Source of the DNA: Stanieria cyanosphaera PCC 7437
GTDB taxonomy: Bacteria > Cyanobacteriota > Cyanobacteriia > Cyanobacteriales > Xenococcaceae
Direction of reading: 5' to 3'
DNA: 64,000 bases
Assembly: GCF_000317575.1 (NCBI RefSeq)
Contig: NC_019748.1
Coordinates: forward strand, 3,678,501 to 3,742,500
Shown piece by piece: positions 17,383 through 26,682 of this stretch. The number at the start of each line of letters is the position of its first letter. Position 1 is the first letter of the stretch. The notes below the pieces were generated by a model, which saw nothing but the letters and a program-made list of their open reading frames with translations, ran no database searches and was not told where the DNA came from. Both the position numbers and the translations under genes were made by a program.

Positions 17383-19245
17383 GTGAATAATTCTTGTTTT
17401 TCTCAATTTCAACCCCTAGCTGCGATCGCTACTACACCTCAAAGTGCTTCAATTCTTCAACATCTTCACTCAAATCTAGAACTAGAGCTTTGGTTACCTC
17501 AATCCTTAGAGGGGACTGAAAATACCCGATTTTATCAAACCAATTTAAGCGAACATCTCACTAACATTTGGCACGAATACCGTGCCTTTGTCTTTTGTTT
17601 AGCTACAGGTGCGGTAGTACGTTTAATTGCACCTTTAATCGAAAGTAAAGCAACTGATCCTGCGGTAGTAGTCATTGATGCCCAAGGGCGTTTTGTGATT
17701 AGTCTTTGTAGCGGACATCAAGGAGGAGCAGATCTTCTGGCTCAATTAATTGCCCAACAAATCGGCGCACAATCGATCATTACAGGGGCATCAGATAGTT
17801 TAAGACTACCTAAAATAGATCTATTAGGTTTACCCTACGGCTGGCGCAAAGGAGATGGAGATTGGACAGGGGTAATGGCTGCCATTGCCAAAAACCAAAC
17901 TGTACAGATAATTCAAGAAGTAGGCTCAACTTTATGGCAACAAAATCTACCCGATGGACATCCTTTTTATTTCGGATTTCCTGAAGCGAATCAACAGTTT
18001 CAACCTCAAGGGCGGATTTGGATTAGTGCCACTCAAAGACGTTTTGCTTCCAACTCCGATTTTCCCAAAGTACAATGGCATCCGAGAGTATTATGGATAG
18101 GAATTGGTTGTGAACGAGGAACATCAGCCCAACTAATCGAAACCGCAATTACCGATACTCTACAAAAATACCATCTTTCATCCAAAGCGATCGCGGGTAT
18201 CGCAACTATCGATCTCAAAGCTGATGAAGTAGGTATTTTAGAATTATGTCAAAGTTGGAACTTACCATTAAGAACTTTTTCTGCCCAACAATTATCCCCA
18301 ATAGACATTCCTAACCCTTCCGAAATTGTTCAACAAGAAGTTGGTACTCCCAGTGTCGCTGAAGCAGCAGCTATCTTAGCCAGCAACACAGACAATTCCT
18401 TAATAGTTGCTAAACAAATCATTAAACTTCCCCATCAATCTGGTGCAGTTACAGTAGCAATTGCTCAACCAGAACAAGAATACATTGGTCGTCAAGGTAA
18501 ACTGTATTTAGTTGGAATTGGACCTGGTAGTCTAGAACAAATTACACCAGCAGCAAAAACTGCGATTATCCAAGCCGATGTAGTAATTGGTTATTCTCTT
18601 TATCTTGACCTGATCAAACCATTATTGCGTCCAGAACAAATTATTGAATCTTTTCCTATTACTCAAGAAAAACAAAGAGCGCAAAGAAGCAGAGAATTAG
18701 CTCAATGGGGTTTGACTGTCGCCGTAATTTCTTCAGGAGACTGTGGTATTTATGGTATGGCTGGTTTAGTCTTAGAAGAACTTCAAGCCGAAGATTGGGA
18801 TGGTAAAAACCCTGTAGTAGAAGTTTTTCCTGGAATTTCTGCTCTTCAAGCAGCAGCAGCTAGAGTAGGCGCACCCTTGATGCACGATTTTTGTGCGATT
18901 AGTCTTAGTGATTTACTTACACCTTGGCAAGTGATTCAAAAACGTTTAGAAGCAGCAGCACAAGGGGATTTTGTGACAGCGATTTACAATCCTCGTTCTC
19001 AAAAACGTACCCAACAGATTGTTACTGCCCAAGAAATATTTTTGAAATATCGTCGCAACGACACTCCTGTAGCTCTTGTTAGTTCTGCTTATCGTTTGAA
19101 TGAAACAATCAACATTACTACCCTGAAAGAAATGTTAAAACATCCTATCGATATGCTAACAATTATTATTATTGGGAATAGTAGTACTCGCCGTCATACT
19201 GATTGGGTTATTACCCCTAGAGGCTACTTGGGATTTGATGGTTAA
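17383..19245 (+). CDS. cobJ: CbiG-CobJ fusion: cobalamin ring contraction protein and precorrin-3B C17-methyltransferase
   Basis: 620 residues from a GTG. Residues 1-350 are CbiG (cobalt-precorrin 5A hydrolase): VFCLATGAVVRLIAPLI and SLCSGHQGGADLLAQ in the N-terminal part, IGIGCERGTSAQLIE starting the C-terminal part. Residues about 370-620 are CobJ/CbiH, an S-adenosylmethionine-dependent methyltransferase, with YLVGIGPGSLEQITPAA, SSGDCGIYGMAGLV, VEVFPGISALQAAAARVGAP and IYNPRSQKR. Both act in the ring contraction stage of vitamin B12 (pseudocobalamin) synthesis. The fusion is usual in cyanobacteria. Confidence 0.94.
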   Translation: MNNSCFSQFQPLAAIATTPQSASILQHLHSNLELELWLPQSLEGTENTRFYQTNLSEHLTNIWHEYRAFVFCLATGAVVRLIAPLIESKATDPAVVVIDAQGRFVISLCSGHQGGADLLAQLIAQQIGAQSIITGASDSLRLPKIDLLGLPYGWRKGDGDWTGVMAAIAKNQTVQIIQEVGSTLWQQNLPDGHPFYFGFPEANQQFQPQGRIWISATQRRFASNSDFPKVQWHPRVLWIGIGCERGTSAQLIETAITDTLQKYHLSSKAIAGIATIDLKADEVGILELCQSWNLPLRTFSAQQLSPIDIPNPSEIVQQEVGTPSVAEAAAILASNTDNSLIVAKQIIKLPHQSGAVTVAIAQPEQEYIGRQGKLYLVGIGPGSLEQITPAAKTAIIQADVVIGYSLYLDLIKPLLRPEQIIESFPITQEKQRAQRSRELAQWGLTVAVISSGDCGIYGMAGLVLEELQAEDWDGKNPVVEVFPGISALQAAAARVGAPLMHDFCAISLSDLLTPWQVIQKRLEAAAQGDFVTAIYNPRSQKRTQQIVTAQEIFLKYRRNDTPVALVSSAYRLNETINITTLKEMLKHPIDMLTIIIIGNSSTRRHTDWVITPRGYLGFDG

Positions 19246-19475
19246 ATTAAAATTGTTATTGACGACTAAAAACTAAATTCCGTCTTAATGGAGATAAACG
19301 CTATTATAAAGCCAAGTACAATAGAAAACTGTAGATAAATAAACTATTTGTCTTCAAGAACTACCTTACAATTATTGGTTATTCAAGGTGTCACTTAAGA
19401 TATTCAAGGTCGACAGTGACAGAAGAAAATAGTAAATTTTAATAAATCAATAAATAGAGTGTAACAAGAGGAATA

Positions 19476-19700
19476 ATGAGCAATATACAAGAGCAAATTG
19501 AACAAGAAAAAGCACAAGCCAAAGCAGTTTGTGATCTTGAAGGAGCAACCTCTGGGGAATGTGCAGCAGCTTGGGATGCGGTTGAAGAACTACAAGCAGA
19601 AGCATCTCATCAACGTCAAAAACATCCAGAAAAAACCTCTCTAGAACAATACTGCGATAACAACCCTGATGCCTTAGAATGTCGAGTTTACGACGATTAA
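19476..19700 (+). CDS. Calvin cycle regulator CP12
   Basis: 74 residues, standard CP12. It binds glyceraldehyde-3-phosphate dehydrogenase and phosphoribulokinase in the dark and switches off carbon fixation. The central motif AWDAVEEL is at 32-39. Two redox Cys pairs, Cys19/Cys29 and Cys60/Cys69, are both present, so thioredoxin control of both loops should work. AGAGG lies before the ATG and a strong terminator follows at 19795. It stands alone as a single-gene transcript. Confidence 0.96.
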   Translation: MSNIQEQIEQEKAQAKAVCDLEGATSGECAAAWDAVEELQAEASHQRQKHPEKTSLEQYCDNNPDALECRVYDD

Positions 19701-19794
19701 TTACGCAAAAAAAACTTAATCAAGGGTGTTTTTAAAAGTAACGCCCTGTTAATAACTTAAATCAACCTTAAGTTTTTTCAGAAATAATTGGATT

Positions 19795-19838
19795 AAAGTG
19801 GGAGTCTTACAATTAGATTCCCACTTTTGTTTTTTTTG
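19795..19838 (+). terminator. Rho-independent terminator of the CP12 gene
   Basis: AAAGTGGGAGTCT pairs with AGATTCCCACTTT (13 pairs, one G-T) around a seven-base loop, followed by TGTTTTTTTT. It lies about 95 bases after the CP12 stop. Confidence 0.85.
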
Positions 19839-19897
19839 GTTAGCTTGCTTTGATGCTCGTAGAATAATCTAAAGTTGCAATTAAATTAGAAAAATAT

Positions 19898-20494
19898 ATG
19901 AATCAAATCTGGTTTCGACCTTTGGTGTGGATGGATTATCGTTTAGCCGTAGTATTTACAGTAGTTTTACCATTAATGCTTTTATTTTGGGCTATTTTTC
20001 AAAAGAAAGAAGCGATCGTAAAATTACTGATCATCTACTGGCGAGTCGCAAGTCTCTTAATGATCACCATTTATTTATTGATTCCTGGTTGGAGAATTGG
20101 CTTTTTTACAGGAATTTTTGCTCGACTGCTAATTATTATTGCCCTTTGGTTTTGGGTAGATTTAAATGAAGAGATTAGAGATTTGCCTAAAAGAACCCTT
20201 AAGATCGCTTTTACCTCCTGGCGTTGGGCAACCACTATTTACTGTTTTTTAGGAATATTGGCAAGTCTTCTTTTTATTCCTTGTGGGTTGTCTGCAAGCA
20301 AATTAAATACGCCTTTTTGTCAAGTTTGGTTGGAAGCACCGCAATTTTATCGAACTATGTTTCATAACAAACCTGATAACGAAGGGTTTTTAGGATTTAT
20401 GGGGATGGTAGGTTTAACTATCTACTTACTTTATTTGCTGTACTTTGTCTTGGTTAGGCTAGGAAAACAAGGACGTTCTGCTCTTGAACAATAA
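19898..20494 (+). CDS. DUF3177 family integral membrane protein
   Basis: 198 residues with five or six hydrophobic helices, starting RPLVWMDYRLAVVFTVVLPLMLL and including LLIPGWRIGFFTGIFARLL and a long C-terminal helix. This pattern is DUF3177, a membrane family found across cyanobacteria with no known function. A short Cys-containing loop (IPCGLSA..NTPFCQVW) may form a disulfide. ATG start without a clear ribosome site. Confidence 0.82.
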   Translation: MNQIWFRPLVWMDYRLAVVFTVVLPLMLLFWAIFQKKEAIVKLLIIYWRVASLLMITIYLLIPGWRIGFFTGIFARLLIIIALWFWVDLNEEIRDLPKRTLKIAFTSWRWATTIYCFLGILASLLFIPCGLSASKLNTPFCQVWLEAPQFYRTMFHNKPDNEGFLGFMGMVGLTIYLLYLLYFVLVRLGKQGRSALEQ

Positions 20495-20546
20495 ATTTAC
20501 TCTTTGAGATTAATTAAATTGATTATTCTACGGAATATTTATTTCT

Positions 20547-20849
20547 ATGTCAGCACCAATCGGTTTTCGTTTAGAAAAGTATGGACGTAAACATCCAGAA
20601 GAAGTTTTAATTGTCAATCTTCAAAAAGCTTCTGGTGAACCAGACACAGTGCTAATTTATAACGGTTATTCTAGTTCTTTAATGCACTCTACTATTTACG
20701 ATCCAGATATACCACTTATAACAAAAGAAGACCAAATTATATCGATTGATCGTTTGGCTAGTCCTTACGATCCTGTTCAACCTAATTACCTACAAACTGG
20801 TTTAACCAGGCAAGAGATGGAACAATTACTTCTCCAAGAAAATATTTAA
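20547..20849 (+). CDS. Conserved cyanobacterial protein (possibly DUF7734)
   Basis: 100 residues, soluble. The N-terminus RLEKYGRKHPEEVLIVNL and the middle LIYNGYSSSLMHSTIYDPDIP are characteristic of a small family shared by cyanobacteria and chloroplasts, which I think is DUF7734. It begins 52 bases after the DUF3177 gene on the same strand, possibly the same transcript. No function known to me. Confidence 0.7.
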   Translation: MSAPIGFRLEKYGRKHPEEVLIVNLQKASGEPDTVLIYNGYSSSLMHSTIYDPDIPLITKEDQIISIDRLASPYDPVQPNYLQTGLTRQEMEQLLLQENI

Positions 20850-21092
20850 GTTGTTGCTAGGCGGATAAAATATTAATCATAGTTTGGGTAGGTAGATTTA
20901 CTAAATCTTTAGTGATTATTACTTAGATTTTCAACAAACTTTACCCAAAATTAAAAATTATCGCTTAACTTGGGATTGATGATGTAGTTACAGAAGTTGA
21001 ATTGTCAGAATTTAAACTCTGTAATTTTTTTGTCTTGATAAAATTATGAGCTATGATGTCATATTTAAATATTTAAAGAGGAGTTTAGTGGT

Positions 21093-22517
21093 GTGAGTTA
21101 TCCTCAAGTTGATTTATTAAAACCAATTCAAAAAACTAATATATTACCTACAACCCCCTTGTTTGGGACAGATGGAATTAGAAGTAAAGCAGGAGAACTT
21201 TTAAATGCTTCTTTTGCTTTGCAATTAGGTTATTGGGCTGGTCAAGTTTTACAGGAAAATGCTTCTAATTTTGGACCAATTATTATTGGACAAGATTCGA
21301 GAAATTCTAGCGATATGCTAGCAATGGCGATCGCAGCAGGTTTGACTTCTGCAGGTTTGGAAGTTTGGCATTTGGGTTTATGTCCTACTCCTTGTGTGGC
21401 TTCTGTTACTCGTATGAGTGAAGCGATCGGGGGTATTATGATTTCTGCTAGTCATAACCCACCAGAAGACAATGGAATCAAATTTTTTGGTGGTGAAGGA
21501 ACTAAGCTAGATGAGGTTCTTACTGCGAAAATTGAAGCGAAATTGAGGACTGCCTATAATCAACTTTCCTTCAATTCTGTAGGATTAGGTTGGGGCAAAT
21601 TCTATTATCGTCCCGATTTGGTAAATAATTATCATCAATATCTAGCTAATTCGTTGCCAAAAAATTCCGATTTTCAAAAGCTGCGGATTGTTTTAGATTT
21701 GGCTTGGGGTGCATCGGTTCAAGTAGCACCAGCTATTTTTAAACAATTAGGCGCAGAAGTAATTAGTCTACATGAGCAACCTAACGGCGATCGCATTAAT
21801 GTCAATTGTGGTTCAACTCATCTCAATGTTTTACAAGATGCTGTCCAAAATTATCAAGCAGATTTAGGTTTTGCTTTTGATGGTGACGCCGACCGTGTCA
21901 TGGCGGTGGATGCTCAGGGTAGAGTAGTAGACGGAGATTATATTCTTTATTTTTGGGGCAATCAACTTAAAGATAAACAACAATTACCAGATAATTTAAT
22001 TATTGCTACTGTGATGGCTAATCTCGGTTTTGAGCGAGCTTGGCAAAAAATCGGTGGTAAACTCACTAGAACCTCTGTTGGCGATCGCTACGTACAAGCT
22101 GAGATGTGGCGTACAGGGGCAATGCTGGGAGGCGAACAATCTGGTCATATTCTTTGTCATCATCACAGCATTTCTGGAGATGGAGTTCAGACTGCTTTAC
22201 ATTTAACTAGTTTAATCAGTCAGTCTGGTTTATCTTTATCTCAATTAGTAGATAGTAGTTTTCAAACCTATCCCCAATTATTACGCAATGTCCGAGTCGA
22301 AGACCGCGATCGCCGTTGTCACTGGCAAGAATGTCAGCCTTTACAACAAGCTATTACTCTAGCAGAAACAGCAATGGGCGATCAAGGAAGGATTTTAGTT
22401 CGTGCTTCTGGGACTGAACCTGTCATTCGCGTAATGGTTGAAGCAGTCAACCAAGAGCTTACTACCTATTGGACTAATCAATTAGTTAGTGTCGTTGAAA
22501 AACATTTAGCTGCCTAA
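21093..22517 (+). CDS. glmM: Phosphoglucosamine mutase
   Basis: 474 residues from a GTG with AGAGGAG just upstream. It interconverts glucosamine-6-phosphate and glucosamine-1-phosphate for cell wall synthesis. The N-terminal [13 protein letters not shown], the active Ser loop [17 protein letters not shown], the metal-binding loop [12 protein letters not shown] and the C-terminal phosphate-binding loop [15 protein letters not shown] are all present. The N-terminus is about 18 residues longer than in E. coli (444 residues). Confidence 0.95.
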   Translation: MSYPQVDLLKPIQKTNILPTTPLFGTDGIRSKAGELLNASFALQLGYWAGQVLQENASNFGPIIIGQDSRNSSDMLAMAIAAGLTSAGLEVWHLGLCPTPCVASVTRMSEAIGGIMISASHNPPEDNGIKFFGGEGTKLDEVLTAKIEAKLRTAYNQLSFNSVGLGWGKFYYRPDLVNNYHQYLANSLPKNSDFQKLRIVLDLAWGASVQVAPAIFKQLGAEVISLHEQPNGDRINVNCGSTHLNVLQDAVQNYQADLGFAFDGDADRVMAVDAQGRVVDGDYILYFWGNQLKDKQQLPDNLIIATVMANLGFERAWQKIGGKLTRTSVGDRYVQAEMWRTGAMLGGEQSGHILCHHHSISGDGVQTALHLTSLISQSGLSLSQLVDSSFQTYPQLLRNVRVEDRDRRCHWQECQPLQQAITLAETAMGDQGRILVRASGTEPVIRVMVEAVNQELTTYWTNQLVSVVEKHLAA

Positions 22518-22545
22518 TTTCAGTGATCAGTCACTGGTAACTGGT

Positions 22546-22573
22546 GTAGAGACGTAACATGTTACGTCTCTAC
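22546..22573. terminator. 28-base perfect palindrome, bidirectional terminator-like
   Basis: GTAGAGACGTAACA is followed at once by its exact reverse complement. It sits between glmM and the convergent Crp-family gene. A second copy, differing at the centre, lies at 54129-54156, again between convergent genes. A dispersed repeat that could fold into a hairpin in either transcript. Confidence 0.7.
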
Positions 22574-22575
22574 TG

Positions 22576-23367
22576 TTAACGTAACGGCCACCAAGCAACC
22601 TTATCTCTAGTGGCTGAATATACTTCTTTTAATCCTTCTGGAGAAATTACACGAATGATATCCCCAGACAAATCAGTACTTTTAGCTGATTGAATTAAAT
22701 CTACTTTTTGCATTCCTTTGAGTACTTGTTCGACAGTGCGCTGATTAAGCTGACAAGCACGAGCAATAATATCTACTGGTAAATCAAACACATAAACTCC
22801 ATCTTGATCGGGTTGATTACCTAATTCTCTTTCTTGATAAATTAAAGCTCTTAGTAAAGAGGCTACTGCTTGAGGAGGATAAGTACTGCAATTGAGTAGA
22901 TGGTATTGAAATTTTTCTCTCAACTCAAATAATAAACGATAGCGATCGCGAAAAGTCTCGTTTTCTTGATACAGTTTTTCCACTGTTGCTAAAGGAATTT
23001 TTAGCACATGAGTAGTTTTATAAGCTTCGATCAGAGTAGGAAAAGCTCTCGTTGCTAATCCATAACTAAAAGATAAATTTCTTTCGCCAAAACAACTTCC
23101 TGGATAAGTAATTGCCACAATTCTATCTAACGGTGCGCTTCGAGCAATTACGATTCCTTCGTCAAGAATTACATAAAGTACGTCAATAGATTCTTCTGGC
23201 AAAAAAGCGGTATAAATCGGGCGATTAGAAAATAGTTTTTCAACCTTGAGGCTTTGAGAAGGAAGTAATTGTTTGAGCCAGTCTTGATCTAAGCCTTTAA
23301 ACAAATAGTTTCTACTTACTAACTGCTCGATGGGATTAATTTTGGGCTGTTTTGTTGCTTTTGCCAT
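22576..23367 (-). CDS. cysR: Crp/Fnr-family regulator, probable CysR of sulfate uptake
   Basis: 263 residues. The N-terminal cyclic-nucleotide-binding fold spans about 20-150 (VLYVILDEGIVIARS, PGSCFGERNLSF). The C-terminal winged helix has DLPVDIIARACQLNQRTVEQVLKGM as its recognition region. The Arg that binds cAMP in Crp is not clearly present, so the ligand may differ. It is transcribed divergently from sbpA-cysTWA, the arrangement of cysR in Synechococcus, where it controls sulfur-limitation genes. The family is sure; the CysR assignment rests on position. Confidence 0.82.
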   Translation of the reverse strand: MAKATKQPKINPIEQLVSRNYLFKGLDQDWLKQLLPSQSLKVEKLFSNRPIYTAFLPEESIDVLYVILDEGIVIARSAPLDRIVAITYPGSCFGERNLSFSYGLATRAFPTLIEAYKTTHVLKIPLATVEKLYQENETFRDRYRLLFELREKFQYHLLNCSTYPPQAVASLLRALIYQERELGNQPDQDGVYVFDLPVDIIARACQLNQRTVEQVLKGMQKVDLIQSAKSTDLSGDIIRVISPEGLKEVYSATRDKVAWWPLR

Positions 23368-23514
23368 AGCTCATATCTATACGGTCTTGCTTATTTCTAT
23401 CATCCCATAAGCCTATATTTTTGCTCTACAAGTAAAATTGAATTTTAAATGTATTGCAATTCAAATTAATCTAGATTATGATGTCATCAGCAAACAAACA
23501 AAAATAAAACATAA

Positions 23515-24555
23515 ATGAAAAAGACAAAACGCCGAAGTTTTTTAGGTTGGATGTTTGTAGGATTATTGACGAGTAGTGCGATCGCTGGTTGTTCTTCTGC
23601 GCAGAGTGAATCTGAAACGAACCAATCAGAAGTCAAACTAACTTTGGTTTCCTATGCTGTTACTCAAAGTGCTTACGAGCAGATTATTCCTCAATTTGCT
23701 CAAGAGTGGAAAGCCAAAACTGGACAAGACGTAGTGATTGAACAAAGTTATGGTGGTTCTGGTTCTCAGACTCGTGCAGTAATAGATGGTTTAGAAGCAG
23801 ATGTAGTTGCTTTAGCTTTGGCTTTAGATACCAAAAAAATTGAGGAAGCAGGATTAATTGAACCTGGTTGGGAACAGGAATTACCTAATGATTCGATCGT
23901 TCATAAGTCTGTGGTGGCTTTAGTTAAACGTGATGACAATGTTAAAGTTTCTCAGTGGTCAGATTTAGCTAAGGATGGGATTCAACCTATTACTGCTAAT
24001 CCTAAAACTTCTGGAGGTGCCAGATGGAATTTTCTCGCTCTTTGGGGTGCAGTATCTCAAGCCGGCGGTAGCGAACAAGAGGCAGAATTATTTACAGAAA
24101 AAGTTTTAAAAAACGTACCTATTTTACCTAAAGATGCTAGAGAATCAAGTGAAGTTTTTTATCAACAAGGACAAGGAAATATTTTAATTAACTACGAAAA
24201 TGAAGTTGTTTTAGCGCAGCAAAAAGGCGAATCTTTACCTTATGTAATTCCTACTGATTACAATATTTCAATTGATAGTCCTGTAGCAGTTGTTGATGCC
24301 AATGTTGATAAACATGGTACTAGAGAAGTAGCGCAAGCTTTTGCAGAATTTTTGTTTACTCCAGAAGCACAAAGAGAATTTGCCAAAGTTGGTTTTCGTC
24401 CTGTTGATCAAACCGTAGCTAAAGAATTTACTAATCAATATCCTGAAATTAAAAATTTATTTACCGTTCAAAATTTAGGTGGTTGGGACAAAATTCAAAC
24501 CAAGTTCTTCGATGATGGAGCAGTATTTGATAAGTTGATGAACAAGGTTAATTAA
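23515..24555 (+). CDS. sbpA: Sulfate-binding lipoprotein of the sulfate ABC transporter
   Basis: 346 residues. A lipoprotein signal ends at the lipobox IAGC (Cys26). The mature part has the sulfate-binding signatures LVSYAVTQSAYEQIIPQF, VIEQSYGGSGSQTRAVIDG, NPKTSGGARWNFLALWG and VDANVDKHGTREVAQAFAEFL. It captures sulfate outside the inner membrane and delivers it to CysT/CysW. First gene of a rightward cluster that runs to 27729. Confidence 0.95.
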   Translation: MKKTKRRSFLGWMFVGLLTSSAIAGCSSAQSESETNQSEVKLTLVSYAVTQSAYEQIIPQFAQEWKAKTGQDVVIEQSYGGSGSQTRAVIDGLEADVVALALALDTKKIEEAGLIEPGWEQELPNDSIVHKSVVALVKRDDNVKVSQWSDLAKDGIQPITANPKTSGGARWNFLALWGAVSQAGGSEQEAELFTEKVLKNVPILPKDARESSEVFYQQGQGNILINYENEVVLAQQKGESLPYVIPTDYNISIDSPVAVVDANVDKHGTREVAQAFAEFLFTPEAQREFAKVGFRPVDQTVAKEFTNQYPEIKNLFTVQNLGGWDKIQTKFFDDGAVFDKLMNKVN

Positions 24556-24599
24556 AAGTAAATGGATTGATTTTATTTGAATTATTAAGGATAGTAGTC

Positions 24600-24902
24600 A
24601 TGAATAATCGATCGCAATCTTCATTGTTTAAGTTAAATAAAAACCAAATAGCTACTATTGGTTTAATCATTAAAATTCCCAAAGATTATCTTCCAGGAAA
24701 AGTCATTATTAATCTGGTTGCTTTAATGCAAATTAAATTAAATTTGGTAGGAATGATAGCTGGAACTGAAACAGATCAGTTTAACTGGCTTTCTTTAAAA
24801 GCTACAGGCACAATGGATAATTTAATTAACTCTTTAATTTATTTAAACAGTTTAAAAATAGAAACTAGTTTTTTGAATTTTAATCAAAATCATGATAATT
24901 AA
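24600..24902 (+). CDS. NIL-domain protein within the sulfate transport operon
   Basis: 100 residues from the ATG at 24600, chosen because AAGGA lies nine bases upstream; a longer frame opens at 24567. Residues about 25-90 follow the NIL domain pattern: IKIPKDYLPGKVIINLVALMQ, then a Gly and a hydrophobic strand, LKATGTMDNLINSLIYLNSLKIE. NIL is a ferredoxin-like ligand-sensing domain on the ATPase of methionine importers (MetN). Here it is free-standing between sbpA and cysT. It may sense a sulfur metabolite and tune the transporter; that is inference. Confidence 0.75.
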   Translation: MNNRSQSSLFKLNKNQIATIGLIIKIPKDYLPGKVIINLVALMQIKLNLVGMIAGTETDQFNWLSLKATGTMDNLINSLIYLNSLKIETSFLNFNQNHDN

Positions 24903-24907
24903 AAATT

Positions 24908-25771
24908 ATGACAAATTATAAAATAGATTTTATTAATAATTTTAGCACATCAAAATCAACCAGCAATTTTTGGAAACGAATTTCATATCCTTGGTTGTTA
25001 ACTATAGTTTATCTAAGCTTAATTTTACTTTTACCTATCACAGCTTTAATTACCAAATCTTCAACTTTAGGTATCACAAAATTTTGGCAAACTGCTACAG
25101 AACCTGTTGCTCTCTCTGCTTATGAAGTTACTTTTGTAACTGCTTTAGCTGCTGGTTTAATTAATGGTATTATGGGAACTTTAATAGCCTGGATTTTAGT
25201 TCGTTATCAATTTCCTGGCAAAAAAATTGTTGACGCAGCGATCGATATTCCTTTTGCTTTACCAACCTCAGTAGCAGGTTTAGTGTTAGCAACTATTTAT
25301 AGTCATAATGGTTGGATTGGACAATTATTTGCACCTTTTGGCATCAAAATTGCCTTTACTCGTTTAGGGGTTTTTGTTGCTATGTTATTTATTTCTTTAC
25401 CTTTTGTAGTTCGTACTCTGCAACCAGTTTTACTCGAAATTGAACCGGAAGTTGAACAAGCTGCTTGGTCATTAGGTGCATCAGATTCTCAAACTTTTTG
25501 GCGAGTGATTTTACCACCATTAATTCCTCCAATTTTGACAGGAATTGCTCTTGGTTTTTCACGTGCTGTAGGTGAATATGGCTCGGTAGTAATGGTAGCT
25601 TCGAGTCTTCCTTTTAAAGATTTAATTGCACCAGTTTTAGTATTTCAAAAATTAGAACAATACGACTATACAGGAGCGACCGTGATTGGCACAGTTTTAT
25701 TATTAGCTTCTTTAGGATTATTACTATTAATTAATCTCCTTCAACAGTGGAGTCGTCGTTATGCCCAATAA
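24908..25771 (+). CDS. cysT: Sulfate ABC transporter permease CysT
   Basis: 287 residues with six membrane helices. The permease coupling loop, EVEQAAWSLGASDSQTFWRVILPPLIPPILTG, lies at about 180-210, and GFSRAVGEYGSVVMVAS is typical of CysT/CysU. It begins five bases after the NIL-domain gene and overlaps cysW by 11 bases, so the two permease halves are translationally coupled. Confidence 0.94.
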   Translation: MTNYKIDFINNFSTSKSTSNFWKRISYPWLLTIVYLSLILLLPITALITKSSTLGITKFWQTATEPVALSAYEVTFVTALAAGLINGIMGTLIAWILVRYQFPGKKIVDAAIDIPFALPTSVAGLVLATIYSHNGWIGQLFAPFGIKIAFTRLGVFVAMLFISLPFVVRTLQPVLLEIEPEVEQAAWSLGASDSQTFWRVILPPLIPPILTGIALGFSRAVGEYGSVVMVASSLPFKDLIAPVLVFQKLEQYDYTGATVIGTVLLLASLGLLLLINLLQQWSRRYAQ

Positions 25772-26567
25772 AAATAAAATAGCTTATGTCTTAATCGCTA
25801 TTGCCCTATTTTATCTATTATTACTATTATTTATTCCTGCCATTGCCATTTTTTACGAAGCATTTCATCAAGGATTTAATGCTTTTTTAAGTTCAATTAG
25901 TAAAAGGGAATTTTGGCAAGCTTTACAACTAACTCTAATTGTAGTCGCGATCACAGTTCCTTTAAATACTATTTTTGGTCTTTGTGCTGCCTGGGTAATT
26001 GCTCGCAATAAATTTCGAGGTCGTACTTTACTTTTAAGTGTGATTGATTTACCTTTTTCCATTTCTCCTGTAGTAGCTGGTTTAATGATCGTTTTACTGT
26101 ATGGGCGTAATGGTTGGTTTGGTGGTTTACTAGCAAATCTCGATCTTAAAATTGTTTTTGCTCTTCCAGGAATAGTAATCGCTACAGCCTTTGTTACTTT
26201 ACCTTTTGTTACCCGTGAAGTTATCCCTATTTTAGAAGAAATTGGTGAAGAACAAGAAACCGCAGCCCGAACTTTAGGCGCAAATGATTGGCAAGTTTTT
26301 GCTCGTGTTACTTTACCTAGTATTCGTTGGGGTTTACTTTATGGTGTTCTTTTAACTAATGCTAGAGCAATGGGTGAATTTGGAGCAGTTGCAGTTGTCT
26401 CAGGCAGTATTTTAGGAAAAACAGCTACTCTACCCATTTTTGTTGAACAAGCTTATAAAAATTATCAAACTGAAGCAGCATTTAGTGCAGCAGCCATTCT
26501 TGCTTTATTAGGCGTATTCACCCTCATTTTCAAAGAAATTCTCGAAGCTAGAACTAAGTTCAGTTAG
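25761..26567 (+). CDS. cysW: Sulfate ABC transporter permease CysW
   Basis: 268 residues, six helices. The coupling loop EQETAARTLGANDWQVFARVTLPSI and the NARAMGEFGAVAVVSGSI segment match CysW. It pairs with CysT to form the channel. Overlap of 11 bases with cysT; cysA follows after 115 bases that hold repeat fragments. Confidence 0.94.
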   Translation: MPNKNKIAYVLIAIALFYLLLLLFIPAIAIFYEAFHQGFNAFLSSISKREFWQALQLTLIVVAITVPLNTIFGLCAAWVIARNKFRGRTLLLSVIDLPFSISPVVAGLMIVLLYGRNGWFGGLLANLDLKIVFALPGIVIATAFVTLPFVTREVIPILEEIGEEQETAARTLGANDWQVFARVTLPSIRWGLLYGVLLTNARAMGEFGAVAVVSGSILGKTATLPIFVEQAYKNYQTEAAFSAAAILALLGVFTLIFKEILEARTKFS

Positions 26568-26682
26568 CAGTGACAGTGACCAGTTAGTAATTACTAATTA
26601 TTAGGGACAAACAATCAACCTCACCGAAGGTGCGCGGAGCGACCAACAATCAACCATCAACAATTAACCAAAGACAAACTTT
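26568..26682. other. Repeat-containing spacer in the sulfate operon
   Basis: 115 bases between cysW and cysA. It contains CAGTGACAGTGACCAGTTAG near the heptamer repeat family and a GC-rich fragment (ACCGAAGGTGCGCGGAGCG). It looks like a place where dispersed repeats have settled inside an operon. Confidence 0.5.
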
